Shown here one piece after another: positions 22,195-31,977 of a stretch of DNA of 33,558 bases; position 1 is the stretch's first letter; the number at the start of each line of letters is the position of its first letter. Source of the stretch: Flavobacterium sp. UGB4466. Lineage in GTDB: Bacteria > Bacteroidota > Bacteroidia > Flavobacteriales > Flavobacteriaceae. The stretch is taken from positions 1-33,558 of the forward strand of contig NZ_CAGKLC010000053.1 of assembly GCF_903469665.1 (NCBI RefSeq), written 5' to 3'. The translations under genes and the position numbers were made by a program. The notes beneath the pieces were generated by a model. The model was given only the letters and a program-made list of their open reading frames with translations. It was not told the DNA's origin and searched no databases.

Positions 22195-22230
22195 TTTTTT
22201 TTTATTTTATTTTTTGGATTTTGGGAAGGA

Positions 22231-22258
22231 AAAGCTGGTGTAACTACCAGCTTTTTTT
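22231..22258 (+). terminator. terminator after tail chaperone genes
   Basis: AAAGCTGGT (22231-22239) pairs perfectly with ACCAGCTTT (22246-22254) around a 6-nt loop, followed by a T run. It ends the portal-to-chaperone operon and separates it from the second late promoter element. Confidence 0.9.
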
Positions 22259-22279
22259 ATGCCATATTTTAGGATTAAA

Positions 22280-22324
22280 GTTACATAATGTAACCTTTTA
22301 ATATTACCTCTAAAACTACTTTTA
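22280..22324 (+). promoter_or_regulatory. candidate late promoter, copy 2 (tape measure)
   Basis: The same palindrome GTTACATAATGTAAC (22280-22294), again exactly 22 bp before TACTTTTA (22317-22324), lies 19 bp upstream of the tape-measure start. Flanking bases are also shared with copy 1 (AAA before, CC and TTTA after). It restarts transcription after the terminator at 22231. Confidence 0.65.
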
Positions 22325-22343
22325 AACCTTAAATAAAACGGTT

Positions 22344-24896
22344 TTGGGATTAGCAACAATCAATATAAAGTTTACTGCTGACCTACGTGGATTTTCTACA
22401 GAAATGCAGAATTCTATGCGTAGAATTGGTGCGTTTGGTCAGCAAATGACAGCTTTAGGTAAGAATATGTCGATGTATGTTACTGGCCCATTGTTAGCAG
22501 GGGGTGCAGCTGCAATAAAATTCGCTTCTGATTATGAAGAATCTTTAAATAAAGTCGATGTTGCGTTTGGTGATTCCTCCTCGCAAGTTAAGGAGTTTGC
22601 GAAAACTTCTTTAGAAAGTTTTGGTATTGCAGAAGGTACAGCTTTAGATTTAGCTGCTACTTATGGTGATATGGGTACGGCTATGGGGCTAACAACGGAT
22701 AAAGCGGCTAAAATGTCTGTGTCTTTGGTTGGGTTAGCTGGTGATTTAGCATCTTTTAAAAATATAGGAATCGAACAAGCAGACACTGCTTTAGCCTCAA
22801 TTTTTACGGGTGAAACTGAAAGTTTGAAAAAGCTGGGGATTGTTATGACTGAGGCTAATCTGCAATCTTTTGCATTTTCTAAAGGTATAAAGGTTCAAAT
22901 AAAAGATATGGATCAAGCATCGAAAGTAAATCTTCGATATGCTTACGTTATGAGTGCTTCAAAAAATGCAGTTGGTGATTTTGAAAGAACTGGTGGAGGT
23001 GCGGCAAATCAAATGCGTATTTTTCAGGAATCTCTTAAACAAGTTGCCCAGCAATTTGGATCGATAATATTGCCGGCTTTTACTAAGGCAATTTCGTATG
23101 TTAATGGCTTGGTAAAATCTTTTTCTCAGTTGTCAATAGAAACAAAAACGATGATTGTGGGTATTGCTGGGGTTGTTGCTTCTATTGGTCCATTGTTGAC
23201 TGTTTTTGGTTCATTGTTAACTTTTGTTCCAAATCTAATTACAAAGTTCAATGCGTTAAAAGATGCTTGGTTAGGTTTGCAAGCTGTTTTGGTTGCTAAC
23301 CCATTTACAGCTATTGCTGTTGGTTTAGCGGCTATTGCTTCACTGTTAATAATTTCTACATCTAGATTCGGTGATTTAACAAATGCAAAAAGAGAATTTG
23401 CAGATATAAGTCAAATAGCTGTCGATAGTCTTGTTGATGAAAAAACAGCTTTGGAAAAAAACCTAGGAATTGCTAAAAACAAAAAGTTGAGTGATGATAC
23501 TCGTAAAAAAGCTATTCAGGATTTAAACTCTTTGTCTCCACGTTATTTAGGAAATATTACACTTGAAAATTTATATACAAAACAAACTACAGATGCAGTA
23601 AAAAAATACACTGAAGCTATTTTGCAAAAAGCAAAAGTTCAGGCAGCTGAAGAAAAATTAGTTGAAGTTCAAAAAAAGCTTCTTGAGTTGCAATTGGGTA
23701 ATTTAAATGCCGTTAAACCTTCTGTATGGCAGAATCTAGGTAATGCCTTTAACAGTGCGGGTAACTCAATGTTGTATGCTGGTTTGACTGCGAAAACAGT
23801 TGCTAATAATTTAGGCGTGGAAACTTCTGAAGCGCAAAAGCTTATCAATATGCTTACTTTGTTTATTGGTAAAAATAAAGAAACTGCAACTTCTACGGAT
23901 GTTGTTGCTGATGCTTTAGCTGGTCTAGGTAGCGCAACTGAAAAAACTTTTAAAGTGGGTACGGTAGCGTATTATGAAAATCAAATAGAAGGTCTTAAAA
24001 AACTTCAAAAAGAAATCCCTACTACGAACGCTGCTTGGAAAACATACGAGAGACAAATCGATGCGATTCAATTAAAAATCGATGCTTTGCAAAATAAAAA
24101 CGTAAAATTAAAGCGTCCTGAAGTTCCTGAATTTGATAATGTAGCACCGCCTGAATTTAGCTTAGGGAATTTAAAAGAGCAATTATCTTACTATGAAGCA
24201 CGTAGAGAAATGTTTGCAACTACTTCGGCTCAATATAAAATCCTTACGGATCAGATAAATAACACTCAAATAAAAATCAATAAGATTGAAGGTTCAGAGG
24301 AACTAAAAACGGATTTAGAAGATATTAAAACACGTGCACAGGACATGGCAGAAGCTATTGCTGGTACTGTTTCGCCTGTTGTTACTGATGCTTTTAATGC
24401 GATGGGTCAAAGTATATCTGAAAGTTTGTCTGATACCGGAACGGCTTTAGGTAGGTTTGCGGGGGCGCTCGTAAAAATGGTTGTTGATTTAGCGGCTGTT
24501 GTGGCAAGGCAAATTGTAGTAAATCAAGCTATGGCAATGTCTAACGCTATAACTGGTGCAACGGCTTCAGGTTCGGCAACGGGTCCAGCTGCGGTATTTA
24601 CAACTCCTGCATTTATAGCGACAGCAATTGCCGGAGTAATTGCTGCTTTTGCGGCAATTCCTAAATTTGAAACAGGAGGTATTTTTGGCGGTTCTTCTTT
24701 CTATGGTGATAAAATTTTAGCACGGGTTAATTCGGGTGAAATGGTTGCTAATGATGGTCAGCAAAAAAGAATATGGAATGCTATGAATAGTGGTTCTTCG
24801 TCGAGTAGTACAATAATTCCAAGTCTTAAAATAAAAGGTTCTGATTTATTGATTGTTTTTGATCGTGCAAATGATCGTAAAAGTCGTATAGGATAA
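22344..24896 (+). CDS. tail tape measure protein
   Basis: This sets tail length and is ejected with the DNA. It has 850 aa from TTG 22344 (LGLATINIKFTADLRGF); no upstream ATG is in frame. Early parts have the typical helical MRRIGAFGQQMTALGKNMSM and YEESLNKVDVAFGD segments. Hydrophobic stretches lie near residues 267-300 (VGIAGVVASIGPLLTVFGSL) and 316-333 (NPFTAIAVGLAAIASLLII), with another Ala/Ile-rich one near 750-775. Central and C-terminal coiled coils alternate with Gly-rich ends. A 1-bp overlap joins it to the tail tip gene. Confidence 0.92.
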   Translation: MGLATINIKFTADLRGFSTEMQNSMRRIGAFGQQMTALGKNMSMYVTGPLLAGGAAAIKFASDYEESLNKVDVAFGDSSSQVKEFAKTSLESFGIAEGTALDLAATYGDMGTAMGLTTDKAAKMSVSLVGLAGDLASFKNIGIEQADTALASIFTGETESLKKLGIVMTEANLQSFAFSKGIKVQIKDMDQASKVNLRYAYVMSASKNAVGDFERTGGGAANQMRIFQESLKQVAQQFGSIILPAFTKAISYVNGLVKSFSQLSIETKTMIVGIAGVVASIGPLLTVFGSLLTFVPNLITKFNALKDAWLGLQAVLVANPFTAIAVGLAAIASLLIISTSRFGDLTNAKREFADISQIAVDSLVDEKTALEKNLGIAKNKKLSDDTRKKAIQDLNSLSPRYLGNITLENLYTKQTTDAVKKYTEAILQKAKVQAAEEKLVEVQKKLLELQLGNLNAVKPSVWQNLGNAFNSAGNSMLYAGLTAKTVANNLGVETSEAQKLINMLTLFIGKNKETATSTDVVADALAGLGSATEKTFKVGTVAYYENQIEGLKKLQKEIPTTNAAWKTYERQIDAIQLKIDALQNKNVKLKRPEVPEFDNVAPPEFSLGNLKEQLSYYEARREMFATTSAQYKILTDQINNTQIKINKIEGSEELKTDLEDIKTRAQDMAEAIAGTVSPVVTDAFNAMGQSISESLSDTGTALGRFAGALVKMVVDLAAVVARQIVVNQAMAMSNAITGATASGSATGPAAVFTTPAFIATAIAGVIAAFAAIPKFETGGIFGGSSFYGDKILARVNSGEMVANDGQQKRIWNAMNSGSSSSSTIIPSLKIKGSDLLIVFDRANDRKSRIG

Positions 24897-27658
24897 TGAG
24901 TTATTATATAGATATAATCGACCAGGAACTTGCTGAAAACTCATTTATAATTGAGGTTGCATCTAAATCAGGAATTGTTCTCGCGTGGAATGGAAGTGAT
25001 GCAAAAGATAAGCTTTCGGTTGTAGGATCAAGTCTTGAATTTGACATTGCTCATATAGAGAATATTGACGCAAAGTTTATAAGATTCTTTACAGGAAATG
25101 AGATTCGTTTCAAAGCTGAATTAAGAAATCAAAGTGATGATTCTTTAATATGGAGCGGTTATTTAATCCCTGATACATATGATGAACCATATACGAATGA
25201 AGTTGTTTTTGTAAAAATGACTGCCATGTGTGGTTTGGGAAGGTTAAAAGGTAAGTACTTGCCTGATGATTATTACCGTGATGAGAAAAGTGTTATTGAT
25301 ATACTTTGTAAAATTTTAAGCCTAACAAATATAGGCTTGAATGTTTATTTTAATCCGGCTATTGAAAATTCGGTACAAAAGGATTATGATCTTATTTTTT
25401 TAGACACATCTGATTTTTATGTTAATGATAAAAAAACTAAGAAACAGGATGCTTATGCAATTTTAGATCAGTTGATGCAAGATATGTTATGTGTTTGTTT
25501 TCAAGCTGATAATCGTTGGAATATCGAAGGTATAAATAAAAGACATATTAGAAAGTACACAGCAAAATTGTATGATGTAAACGGGGTTTTAAAAACGCAA
25601 ATAGATGGCTTAAAGCTTTTAAAAAGAATTACAATATTAGCTGATAAGCCGCCAGTAACAATGATCCCGCCATACAATTTAATTACAGTATCTCATGAAA
25701 GAGAACCGCAATCATTTCCTGCAACAATATCAAAAGAAAGCAACGAAGGTTGGTCTGTTATTGCTGGTGTAGTTGGTGAAATTTACGCTACTGATTGGAA
25801 TGGGAATGATGATTATTATTGTCAGGCTTATGCTCCGGATTATTTTAATTCAGTAAAAAAAGAGTATGTAAATCCTGAGATAGGTGGGATGTCAGAGATA
25901 CAGCCTTTTGATGAAAATAAGTTTATCAATTTAAAAAATAAGATTTACTTATTCAAAGATCAAAAAGTCACTATTAAAGCTGTTTTTACAATAATTAAGT
26001 ACGCAAGGGAAATGTCTGATTTGTTGCCTGGTGCAAATTTTAATCCATTGTTGTATCAGTTTCTTTTGAATGATACGGTAGTGTTTTCAAATAGAGGTGT
26101 ATCGGCTGATGAAAATCAAAATTTATCTTTTGATGATGGTAAGGCAGAATTATCGTTTGAATGGATTGTTCCTGTAGATGGGTTGTTAGATATTAAAATT
26201 TGGCGTCCATCGGGGCCAATTTATCAAACTAATATAGTGGGTTTTGAAATAACTGAATTAAGTATTTCGCCTGTTGCTTTTGCTGAAACTTCGATTTTTA
26301 CAGATGTGATTTCTGATGAATTTACAGTTGATAAAGAAATTGATTTGGTTTATGCTGATGATGATACGGGGTTTAGCAGGGCTTTTAGATTAGGTAAAAT
26401 AAAAGAAGCAACTGTATTGTATAATACGATATTGATTCCGGTTTTGTACTCTTTTGTTCAAAATGGTAAATTCTATTCGGTTGTTAATCTTAAAGGTGCA
26501 AATCTGATAAAAGACAATATTAACACGGTTGTTTATGATGGCGGTGTATTGGATAATGTTGAAGTGTTTTACAATTATAATTCTTCGGAGCAGATGGTGG
26601 TTAAAACTGACTTTGCAATTTCTACTGGTAATTTTTCGGTTAAAGTTTATAAAAATGATGATGTTTTAGGTAGTAGAGATTCGTGGATGCAATGGACAGA
26701 TTCAGTGTATAAAATAGAAACTGATCGCTATCAGAAAACTGTTTGTAATGTTATTCGTAGAATGTTTAATGAGGCTTCGGAAAAATTTGATGTCGTTGCT
26801 TTGGATGCTGTTAAATTTAATGATTTGATTTTGTTTCGTTATGTATATGATAAGCAGTTTGTTCCTGTTAATTGTTCCTGGAATCTTGACGAAAATAAAA
26901 CAACACTTACGCTTGCTAGAGCGATTTATAGAGATTCTGGGGATACTGGTCCTAATCCTGAAAATATACCTCCTATTGTTAATGCGGGTCCTGATATTGT
27001 TTTAGAAGGTAATCAAGTTTCTGCTGTATTAAAAGCGACGGCTTTTGATGTTGATGGTTTTATAGTTTCGCAACAATGGGTAAAAACATTTGGGGGTTTT
27101 GGCGATGTAATAACATTACCAAGTCAATTAGAAACAACATTGGAGAATTTAACTGAAGATCAATATAAGTATCAAATCACAGTAACTGATAATGATGGAG
27201 CAACTGCTTTTGATTCGGTTTCTATTGTTAGAAAGAAAAATTACAATGTTTTTCTTGATGAAATTTTAGCTGAAGGTGGTGAAGGTTCAAATGTGCTTCA
27301 TTATCAGTATAAGTTTCGTATTGATCCAAATATTGATCCGTCATTTAATTTACTGTTAAAAGGTAATTCAGGTTTGTTGAGCTACAATGATGGTTCGGCT
27401 ACTTTTAAAATATTTAAGAACGGAGTTAAAATTTTTGAGGATAATCTCGTTTTTGGAGTTGCAATTCAAATTGCTAATTTCTCAATTGGATACATTTCAA
27501 CAGATGAAATAGTGTTTGATATTATGCAGATTCAGCCTTTTTGGCCTGATATTAATTTCGGTAGTTCTGCTGTTAGTATAGGTGAAATTGAATTTATTAC
27601 GGGAGTTGGAAACGTTATTGGTTTACCGTTAGTTGGTCAGCCAGTACCGGGAATTTAA
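24896..27658 (+). CDS. tail tip/baseplate protein with PKD-like domain
   Basis: This 920-aa protein follows the tape measure and starts YIDIIDQELAENSFIIEVAS, as many Bacteroidetes siphophage tail proteins do. The first part (1-250) is beta-rich and resembles distal-tail or tip proteins (LIWSGYLIPDTYDEPYTNEV). Residues about 683-778 form an Ig/PKD-like domain (PPIVNAGPDIVLEGNQVSAV, DVDGFIVSQQWVK, YKYQITVTDNDGATAFDS), a fold common in adhesive surface proteins. It probably forms the tip and contacts the host surface. No lytic enzyme motif was seen. Confidence 0.8.
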   Translation: MSYYIDIIDQELAENSFIIEVASKSGIVLAWNGSDAKDKLSVVGSSLEFDIAHIENIDAKFIRFFTGNEIRFKAELRNQSDDSLIWSGYLIPDTYDEPYTNEVVFVKMTAMCGLGRLKGKYLPDDYYRDEKSVIDILCKILSLTNIGLNVYFNPAIENSVQKDYDLIFLDTSDFYVNDKKTKKQDAYAILDQLMQDMLCVCFQADNRWNIEGINKRHIRKYTAKLYDVNGVLKTQIDGLKLLKRITILADKPPVTMIPPYNLITVSHEREPQSFPATISKESNEGWSVIAGVVGEIYATDWNGNDDYYCQAYAPDYFNSVKKEYVNPEIGGMSEIQPFDENKFINLKNKIYLFKDQKVTIKAVFTIIKYAREMSDLLPGANFNPLLYQFLLNDTVVFSNRGVSADENQNLSFDDGKAELSFEWIVPVDGLLDIKIWRPSGPIYQTNIVGFEITELSISPVAFAETSIFTDVISDEFTVDKEIDLVYADDDTGFSRAFRLGKIKEATVLYNTILIPVLYSFVQNGKFYSVVNLKGANLIKDNINTVVYDGGVLDNVEVFYNYNSSEQMVVKTDFAISTGNFSVKVYKNDDVLGSRDSWMQWTDSVYKIETDRYQKTVCNVIRRMFNEASEKFDVVALDAVKFNDLILFRYVYDKQFVPVNCSWNLDENKTTLTLARAIYRDSGDTGPNPENIPPIVNAGPDIVLEGNQVSAVLKATAFDVDGFIVSQQWVKTFGGFGDVITLPSQLETTLENLTEDQYKYQITVTDNDGATAFDSVSIVRKKNYNVFLDEILAEGGEGSNVLHYQYKFRIDPNIDPSFNLLLKGNSGLLSYNDGSATFKIFKNGVKIFEDNLVFGVAIQIANFSIGYISTDEIVFDIMQIQPFWPDINFGSSAVSIGEIEFITGVGNVIGLPLVGQPVPGI

Positions 27659-27668
27659 TGATTTTATT

Positions 27669-27887
27669 ATGAAAAAAAATGTACAGAGAATAGGTGTTGG
27701 AAATAGAATATTCCCATCCGTAGATGAAAATATTGGAATCAATGAACCTGGAGTTTTTACGTTTGATAGTACTACGGTTTCATGTGATAGTATTGTTGAT
27801 ACGTTTGATTTTGATATCGTGGTTGTTCCGCCAGTTGAAAAAAGAGATTATTCAAATAAGGATTATTCTGAAACAGATTACAAGTAA
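27669..27887 (+). CDS. small tail-region protein
   Basis: This 72-aa product starts at ATG 27669 (MKKNVQRIGVGNRIFPSVDE), 10 bp after the tail tip stop; the longer frame with a TTG start would overlap that gene. It is polar with strands and an acidic, Tyr-rich end (RDYSNKDYSETDYK). Function unknown. It may be a short adaptor between the tip and the fibre proteins. Confidence 0.55.
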   Translation: MKKNVQRIGVGNRIFPSVDENIGINEPGVFTFDSTTVSCDSIVDTFDFDIVVVPPVEKRDYSNKDYSETDYK

Positions 27888-27891
27888 AATT

Positions 27892-28413
27892 ATGGCAGAT
27901 ATAACAGAAACTCAGGTAAGGGAATATATTGCTACAGAATTAGCAAATGAATCAGATATTCCGGCAGTGCGTCACCGTGCAGTGGAGAATAAGTTAATGG
28001 ATTTTATTGTTCAGGAATTGGCTAAGGTTGCAAAATCGAAAGTTTTGATTTTGGATTCGTTTACAACTGATAGGAATTATTCACTTGCAACAGAGCTTCC
28101 GGCGAATTCGATTATTGATAATGTGACTGCGATGTTAGTGTGTAAAAATGCTGTTTTAGGTTTTGCTCAAGGGGATGTTGTTACTTCTCCGACTCCTTAT
28201 CCGTATGATGCAGGAAGAACGGCAGCTCAAGGAATAGGTGTTTTGTATAATAATTTTAGTAATAGTACTGTAAAAATCATGGTAAATGATCAGTTGACTA
28301 TAATGGGGCCTTATAAATCGGAGCCAAACGCAACCGCTGATCCGATTCTAATTTCGGGAAGTGGGACCGCTAACTGGTCTATTAAATTAATTGTGGGATA
28401 TAAACAACTTTAA
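27892..28413 (+). CDS. tail accessory protein, unknown
   Basis: The start is ATG 27892 (MADITETQVREYIATELANE), giving 173 aa. Residues 1-50 are helical. The rest is beta-rich with a jelly-roll look (TELPANSIIDNVTAMLVCKN, VKIMVNDQLTIMGPY, ANWSIKLIVGYKQL). It lies between the tip and the SGNH fibre gene, so a structural role at the tail end is likely. No family is recognised. Confidence 0.6.
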   Translation: MADITETQVREYIATELANESDIPAVRHRAVENKLMDFIVQELAKVAKSKVLILDSFTTDRNYSLATELPANSIIDNVTAMLVCKNAVLGFAQGDVVTSPTPYPYDAGRTAAQGIGVLYNNFSNSTVKIMVNDQLTIMGPYKSEPNATADPILISGSGTANWSIKLIVGYKQL

Positions 28414-28414
28414 A

Positions 28415-30409
28415 ATGGCTATTAAACATATAAATATTGGAGCGGCTCCAAATGATAAAACCGGAACTCCAGCACGTCAGGCGGGGCAAATGATAAATGA
28501 TAACTTTGATTATTTAGATGGTAAGATATCTAATGTAAATAAGATTATTACGGCAGGCACTTATGCTTTGGTTGGTCAGAATTTAACTATTCATGTTGGT
28601 TGGGTTTGGGAAATAAACGGGCAACAGTTTTATAATCCTGCTGAAGTTGTAATTAATTTTCCTTATTCGGCAATCGGAAAGCAGAGATTTGATCGTGTGG
28701 TTTTTAACACTTCAAATACATTTACGAAAATTGTTGGCGTGGAAAGTGTCAGTAATCCGATAGTTGAGCCAGTTCCAGTTGATACCTTAGATTTTGGTTT
28801 TTCTTTAGTGACGGATAACTCGGTTGGTGAAGTTATTCCTCCTGAAGATTTATCACAAAAACTAGATCGTGGCGGCTATTCAGGAACTGCACAGGATATA
28901 GTTAGCTTAATTCCGCCACCTTTAACTTTTTTGCCAATTGTTTTAAATGATTTGAGTACTATAATTGTAATCAATTGGTCAGATCATATTTCTAAACACG
29001 GCACAAGGCCTGTTTATATTGATCTTTATGAATTAATACCTTCGACCTCAATAAAAAGTGATGTGAATGTGTATTCTGATGATGGTGGGGTTACTTACAA
29101 ATGGAATGTTGGGGCTGAATCTACTCGTTTTTATGAAGTGAGAATATACGGGTACACCACAGCATTATATCCAGAGTTACCTGAAGATACAGATTTTACG
29201 ATTGTGGCTGATGACTTTATGTCGGCAAATATGATTGACATTGCTGGTAGAAATACACCAATAGGTGGTAAAACATGGGTGAAAGATAGTGGTACGACAT
29301 ATGGAAAGTTAGGAATAGTTAGTAATTCTTTGAAGTTAACATCTGGAAATACATCAGATGCGATTTATTGCGTTGATTGCGGTGTTAGGGAAAAAGATGT
29401 GACATTGAAAATAATATCACCTCCAATAACTCCTTTGACATGTGGATTTTTCCCCATTTATAAAGATTCAGATAATTATTTACTTATTGATACCCAATAT
29501 GGTATTGTGTGTAGATTGGCAGGTGTAAGTCATAATTCTTATATGGGCACTGGGGCATGGGCATCAAATGATTTGATTAGGGTAATTATAAAACCGAATG
29601 AAATAACATTGATTGTAAATGGAACAGAATTTTTTAATGGGACAAATACTTATATCCAGCAGTTAACAGGAAGCAAAGTTGGCTTTCAGAGTTACCAAGA
29701 AGTGAATGTTGCATTTGGGGAGTTAAAGGTAAAGGCTACAACAATGGATTTGTCAACATTGACAGGCTTAAAGTTTGTTGCAAATGGAGATTCCATCACT
29801 GAGGGAACAGGCGCTGATCTGCCAATTTTAAGTAATGGTTGGTTTGCTCAATTGTGTAATCTGTATAGTGCAATAGATGTAAATCAGGGTGTTTCATCTA
29901 AAACTCTTCAACCAGTATCATCTACATACTTGTCTTACGGATTCAATGCTTATAATCCGTCGACAATTCCTGTTTTTGATTTTACATATGGTATATACAT
30001 CATCGCTTTAGGAATTAATGATTCCGCAATACACGATCCGGCAGAGTTCAATGATACTCAATTTTATATATACTTGAATAATGCAGTAGAATCAATTAAG
30101 GCAAAAGGATGGCCATTAAATAGAATTGTCATTTCAGCACCTACTTTTATTAATCAACCAGGACTAAATTCTTACGTTGGTATGGGCAATATCACTACTC
30201 CTAACAATTTGGCAGGAGTTCAATTGTATAGAAACAGATGTTTGCAAGTTGCTAAAGAGAAGCATACTTTGTTTTGGGATTTAAGTGCGCCAGTGATTAA
30301 TCTTTCCAATAGAGATAGTTACTTGTCAGATAATGTTCATCCTAACATGACATATCATACATTGATACCTTCTTACATAAATTCATTGATATTGATTCAG
30401 AAAAAATAA
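28415..30409 (+). CDS. tail fibre-like protein with C-terminal SGNH/GDSL hydrolase
   Basis: The start is ATG 28415 (MAIKHINIGAAPNDKTGTPA), giving 664 aa. The N terminus is a typical tail attachment region (GQMINDNFDYLDGKI). A middle beta domain (about 255-445) resembles a lectin/LamG-like sandwich. From about 450 an SGNH hydrolase follows: nucleophile block VANGDSITEGTG near 455-466, block III GINDSAI near 532, and the Asp-His block SDNVHPN near 636-642. Such enzymes remove acyl or acetyl groups from sugars, so the fibre may deacylate surface polysaccharide during adsorption. Confidence 0.85.
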   Translation: MAIKHINIGAAPNDKTGTPARQAGQMINDNFDYLDGKISNVNKIITAGTYALVGQNLTIHVGWVWEINGQQFYNPAEVVINFPYSAIGKQRFDRVVFNTSNTFTKIVGVESVSNPIVEPVPVDTLDFGFSLVTDNSVGEVIPPEDLSQKLDRGGYSGTAQDIVSLIPPPLTFLPIVLNDLSTIIVINWSDHISKHGTRPVYIDLYELIPSTSIKSDVNVYSDDGGVTYKWNVGAESTRFYEVRIYGYTTALYPELPEDTDFTIVADDFMSANMIDIAGRNTPIGGKTWVKDSGTTYGKLGIVSNSLKLTSGNTSDAIYCVDCGVREKDVTLKIISPPITPLTCGFFPIYKDSDNYLLIDTQYGIVCRLAGVSHNSYMGTGAWASNDLIRVIIKPNEITLIVNGTEFFNGTNTYIQQLTGSKVGFQSYQEVNVAFGELKVKATTMDLSTLTGLKFVANGDSITEGTGADLPILSNGWFAQLCNLYSAIDVNQGVSSKTLQPVSSTYLSYGFNAYNPSTIPVFDFTYGIYIIALGINDSAIHDPAEFNDTQFYIYLNNAVESIKAKGWPLNRIVISAPTFINQPGLNSYVGMGNITTPNNLAGVQLYRNRCLQVAKEKHTLFWDLSAPVINLSNRDSYLSDNVHPNMTYHTLIPSYINSLILIQKK

Positions 30410-30433
30410 TCTCAGATATTCAAATTAAAAAAA

Positions 30434-30853
30434 ATGATTTTAAAATACATTCCAGACGGTTCCTTGCTTATAGGATTATTTATACTTTTTGTTTTAGATT
30501 TTGCTTTTGGTGTTACAAAAGCAACATTGACGAAGACTATTAGAACTTCGGAAGGTTTTCGAAAAACATTTACAAAGTTCATTCAGTATGGTGGATCCAT
30601 TATTATAGGAATGGTTTTACTGAATATAAGAAGTGTTAGTGATAGTAAATTAGGAAATCAGTATTCAGGTGTATTTGGTGATTTTATGATAGGAATTATG
30701 ATCTATATCGAAGTCGTTTCTATTCTTGAAAATATGGAGGTAATAGGTAATAATAATGATTTTGTTAGATATTTTATTAGACCAGTTCGTCGATTGATAA
30801 CCTTTCAAATTAAAAATCTGTTCTCTGATACGGGGAATGTAATAACTAAATAA
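30434..30853 (+). CDS. phage holin
   Basis: This 139-aa membrane protein has hydrophobic segments at residues about 10-27 (LLIGLFILFVLDFAFGVTKA), 53-65 (GGSIIIGMVLLNI) and 78-96 (GVFGDFMIGIMIYIEVVSIL). The D-F-x-FG turn with TLTKTIRTSEGFRKTF matches the phage_holin_4 type family of Bacteroidetes and Firmicutes. It forms the membrane lesion that times lysis and is followed after 2 bp by the endolysin. Confidence 0.85.
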   Translation: MILKYIPDGSLLIGLFILFVLDFAFGVTKATLTKTIRTSEGFRKTFTKFIQYGGSIIIGMVLLNIRSVSDSKLGNQYSGVFGDFMIGIMIYIEVVSILENMEVIGNNNDFVRYFIRPVRRLITFQIKNLFSDTGNVITK

Positions 30854-30855
30854 CG

Positions 30856-31323
30856 ATGATAACACAAGAAAGACTAAAAGAGAAATACGGTATTCCAAAC
30901 AAAACCGGAACGGGTTACTTAGTAACAATCGATTTGCCTTATCCAATGTTTTTGAATTGGGCAACTTCAACATACGTTCGTAAAATAAGTTGTCATAAAC
31001 TGGTAGCTGATAAACTGAAAGCAATATTTCAAGAAATACTTGAAGTTTATGGTATTGATGAAATCAAGCGTTTGCAACTGGATGATTTTGGGGGTTGCTT
31101 TAATTACCGTTTGATGCGTGGAGGAACTGAACTTTCGGTTCACTCATGGGGTTTGGCAATTGATCTTGACCCTGATAGAAATCTTTTGAAAGAAACATCT
31201 AAAACGGCAAGATTTGCGAGAGCTGAATATAAAAAAATGATAGACATATTTTATAAACATGGTTTCGAGAGTTTAGGACGTGAAAAAAATTACGATTGGA
31301 TGCATTTTCAAGTAAAAGATTAA
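30856..31323 (+). CDS. M15 peptidase endolysin
   Basis: This 155-aa enzyme cuts peptide bonds in peptidoglycan (L-alanyl-D-glutamate or D,D-peptidase type). Zinc ligands fit the M15 pattern: H96 and D103 in ELSVHSWGLAIDLDP and H150 in the final DWMHFQ. The N-terminal part (YLVTIDLPYPMFLNW) is the usual substrate-side region. No signal peptide is present, so export relies on the holin. Confidence 0.9.
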   Translation: MITQERLKEKYGIPNKTGTGYLVTIDLPYPMFLNWATSTYVRKISCHKLVADKLKAIFQEILEVYGIDEIKRLQLDDFGGCFNYRLMRGGTELSVHSWGLAIDLDPDRNLLKETSKTARFARAEYKKMIDIFYKHGFESLGREKNYDWMHFQVKD

Positions 31324-31326
31324 CTG

Positions 31327-31947
31327 ATGATAAATTTACCAGTTTTAGTACAAAATTTAAAGGCAATTGTATTTGTCTTCGTTACTTTGATAGCGCTTTG
31401 GTTTTACAAAGATTATCAATTTCAGAAAGAAGAAAACATTCGACAGTCAGAAAATGTGAGTCAGTTAAGAAAATCGGACAGTTTAAGATTTACAAGTCAG
31501 GTATTGACGCATAAAGAAATTGAAGAGTATCTGAATTATAGTGATCCGGAGTTAAAGAAAAAAGTAAATGCGGCAAATATTAAAATTAGTAGAATTGAAA
31601 GTTTGGTTTCGCAAACACTAAAGTATCGCGATACAATTAAAAGGGAAACTGATGTTTCCAGCTTGGTGGACGCTATCAAAAGTTCAATTCCAAAAGAGCA
31701 GTCTTGGAGTGATACAACTAAATGTATGACGGTTACTGGAGTTGCTTCTTTCGATGGTCAAAAGCTAAAGGTTGTGGTTAATGATCGGCAATTCAATAAT
31801 AAATCGGATGCTGTCGTATACTGGGAGCGCAAGCAGTGGAGTTTTTTAGGGGTTAAAACCCGGTTTTTAGGAAAGAAGCAATTCACTTCCACAGTATTTG
31901 ATGAGTGCGGCGAAAGCCGGACAATGAAAATTGAGAAAAAGAAGTAG
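31327..31947 (+). CDS. spanin-like protein (DUF6549-like)
   Basis: This 206-aa protein has one N-terminal membrane helix (residues about 9-27, VQNLKAIVFVFVTLIALWFY), a periplasmic coiled coil with heptads (about 30-112), and a C-terminal small domain (CMTVTGVASFDGQKLKVVVN). It directly follows the endolysin, the place of inner-membrane spanins (Rz). It resembles the DUF6549 proteins of Bacteroidetes phages, from memory. No separate outer-membrane lipoprotein partner is visible. Confidence 0.65.
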   Translation: MINLPVLVQNLKAIVFVFVTLIALWFYKDYQFQKEENIRQSENVSQLRKSDSLRFTSQVLTHKEIEEYLNYSDPELKKKVNAANIKISRIESLVSQTLKYRDTIKRETDVSSLVDAIKSSIPKEQSWSDTTKCMTVTGVASFDGQKLKVVVNDRQFNNKSDAVVYWERKQWSFLGVKTRFLGKKQFTSTVFDECGESRTMKIEKKK

Positions 31948-31977
31948 TTTTTTATTTATTTGGTTTGGTTGTTAGAC

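Noticed and set aside
27724..27891. Long upstream extension of the 173-aa tail accessory protein
   Set aside because: It would overlap the 72-aa gene out of frame. ATG 27892 gives a clean start 4 bp after that gene.
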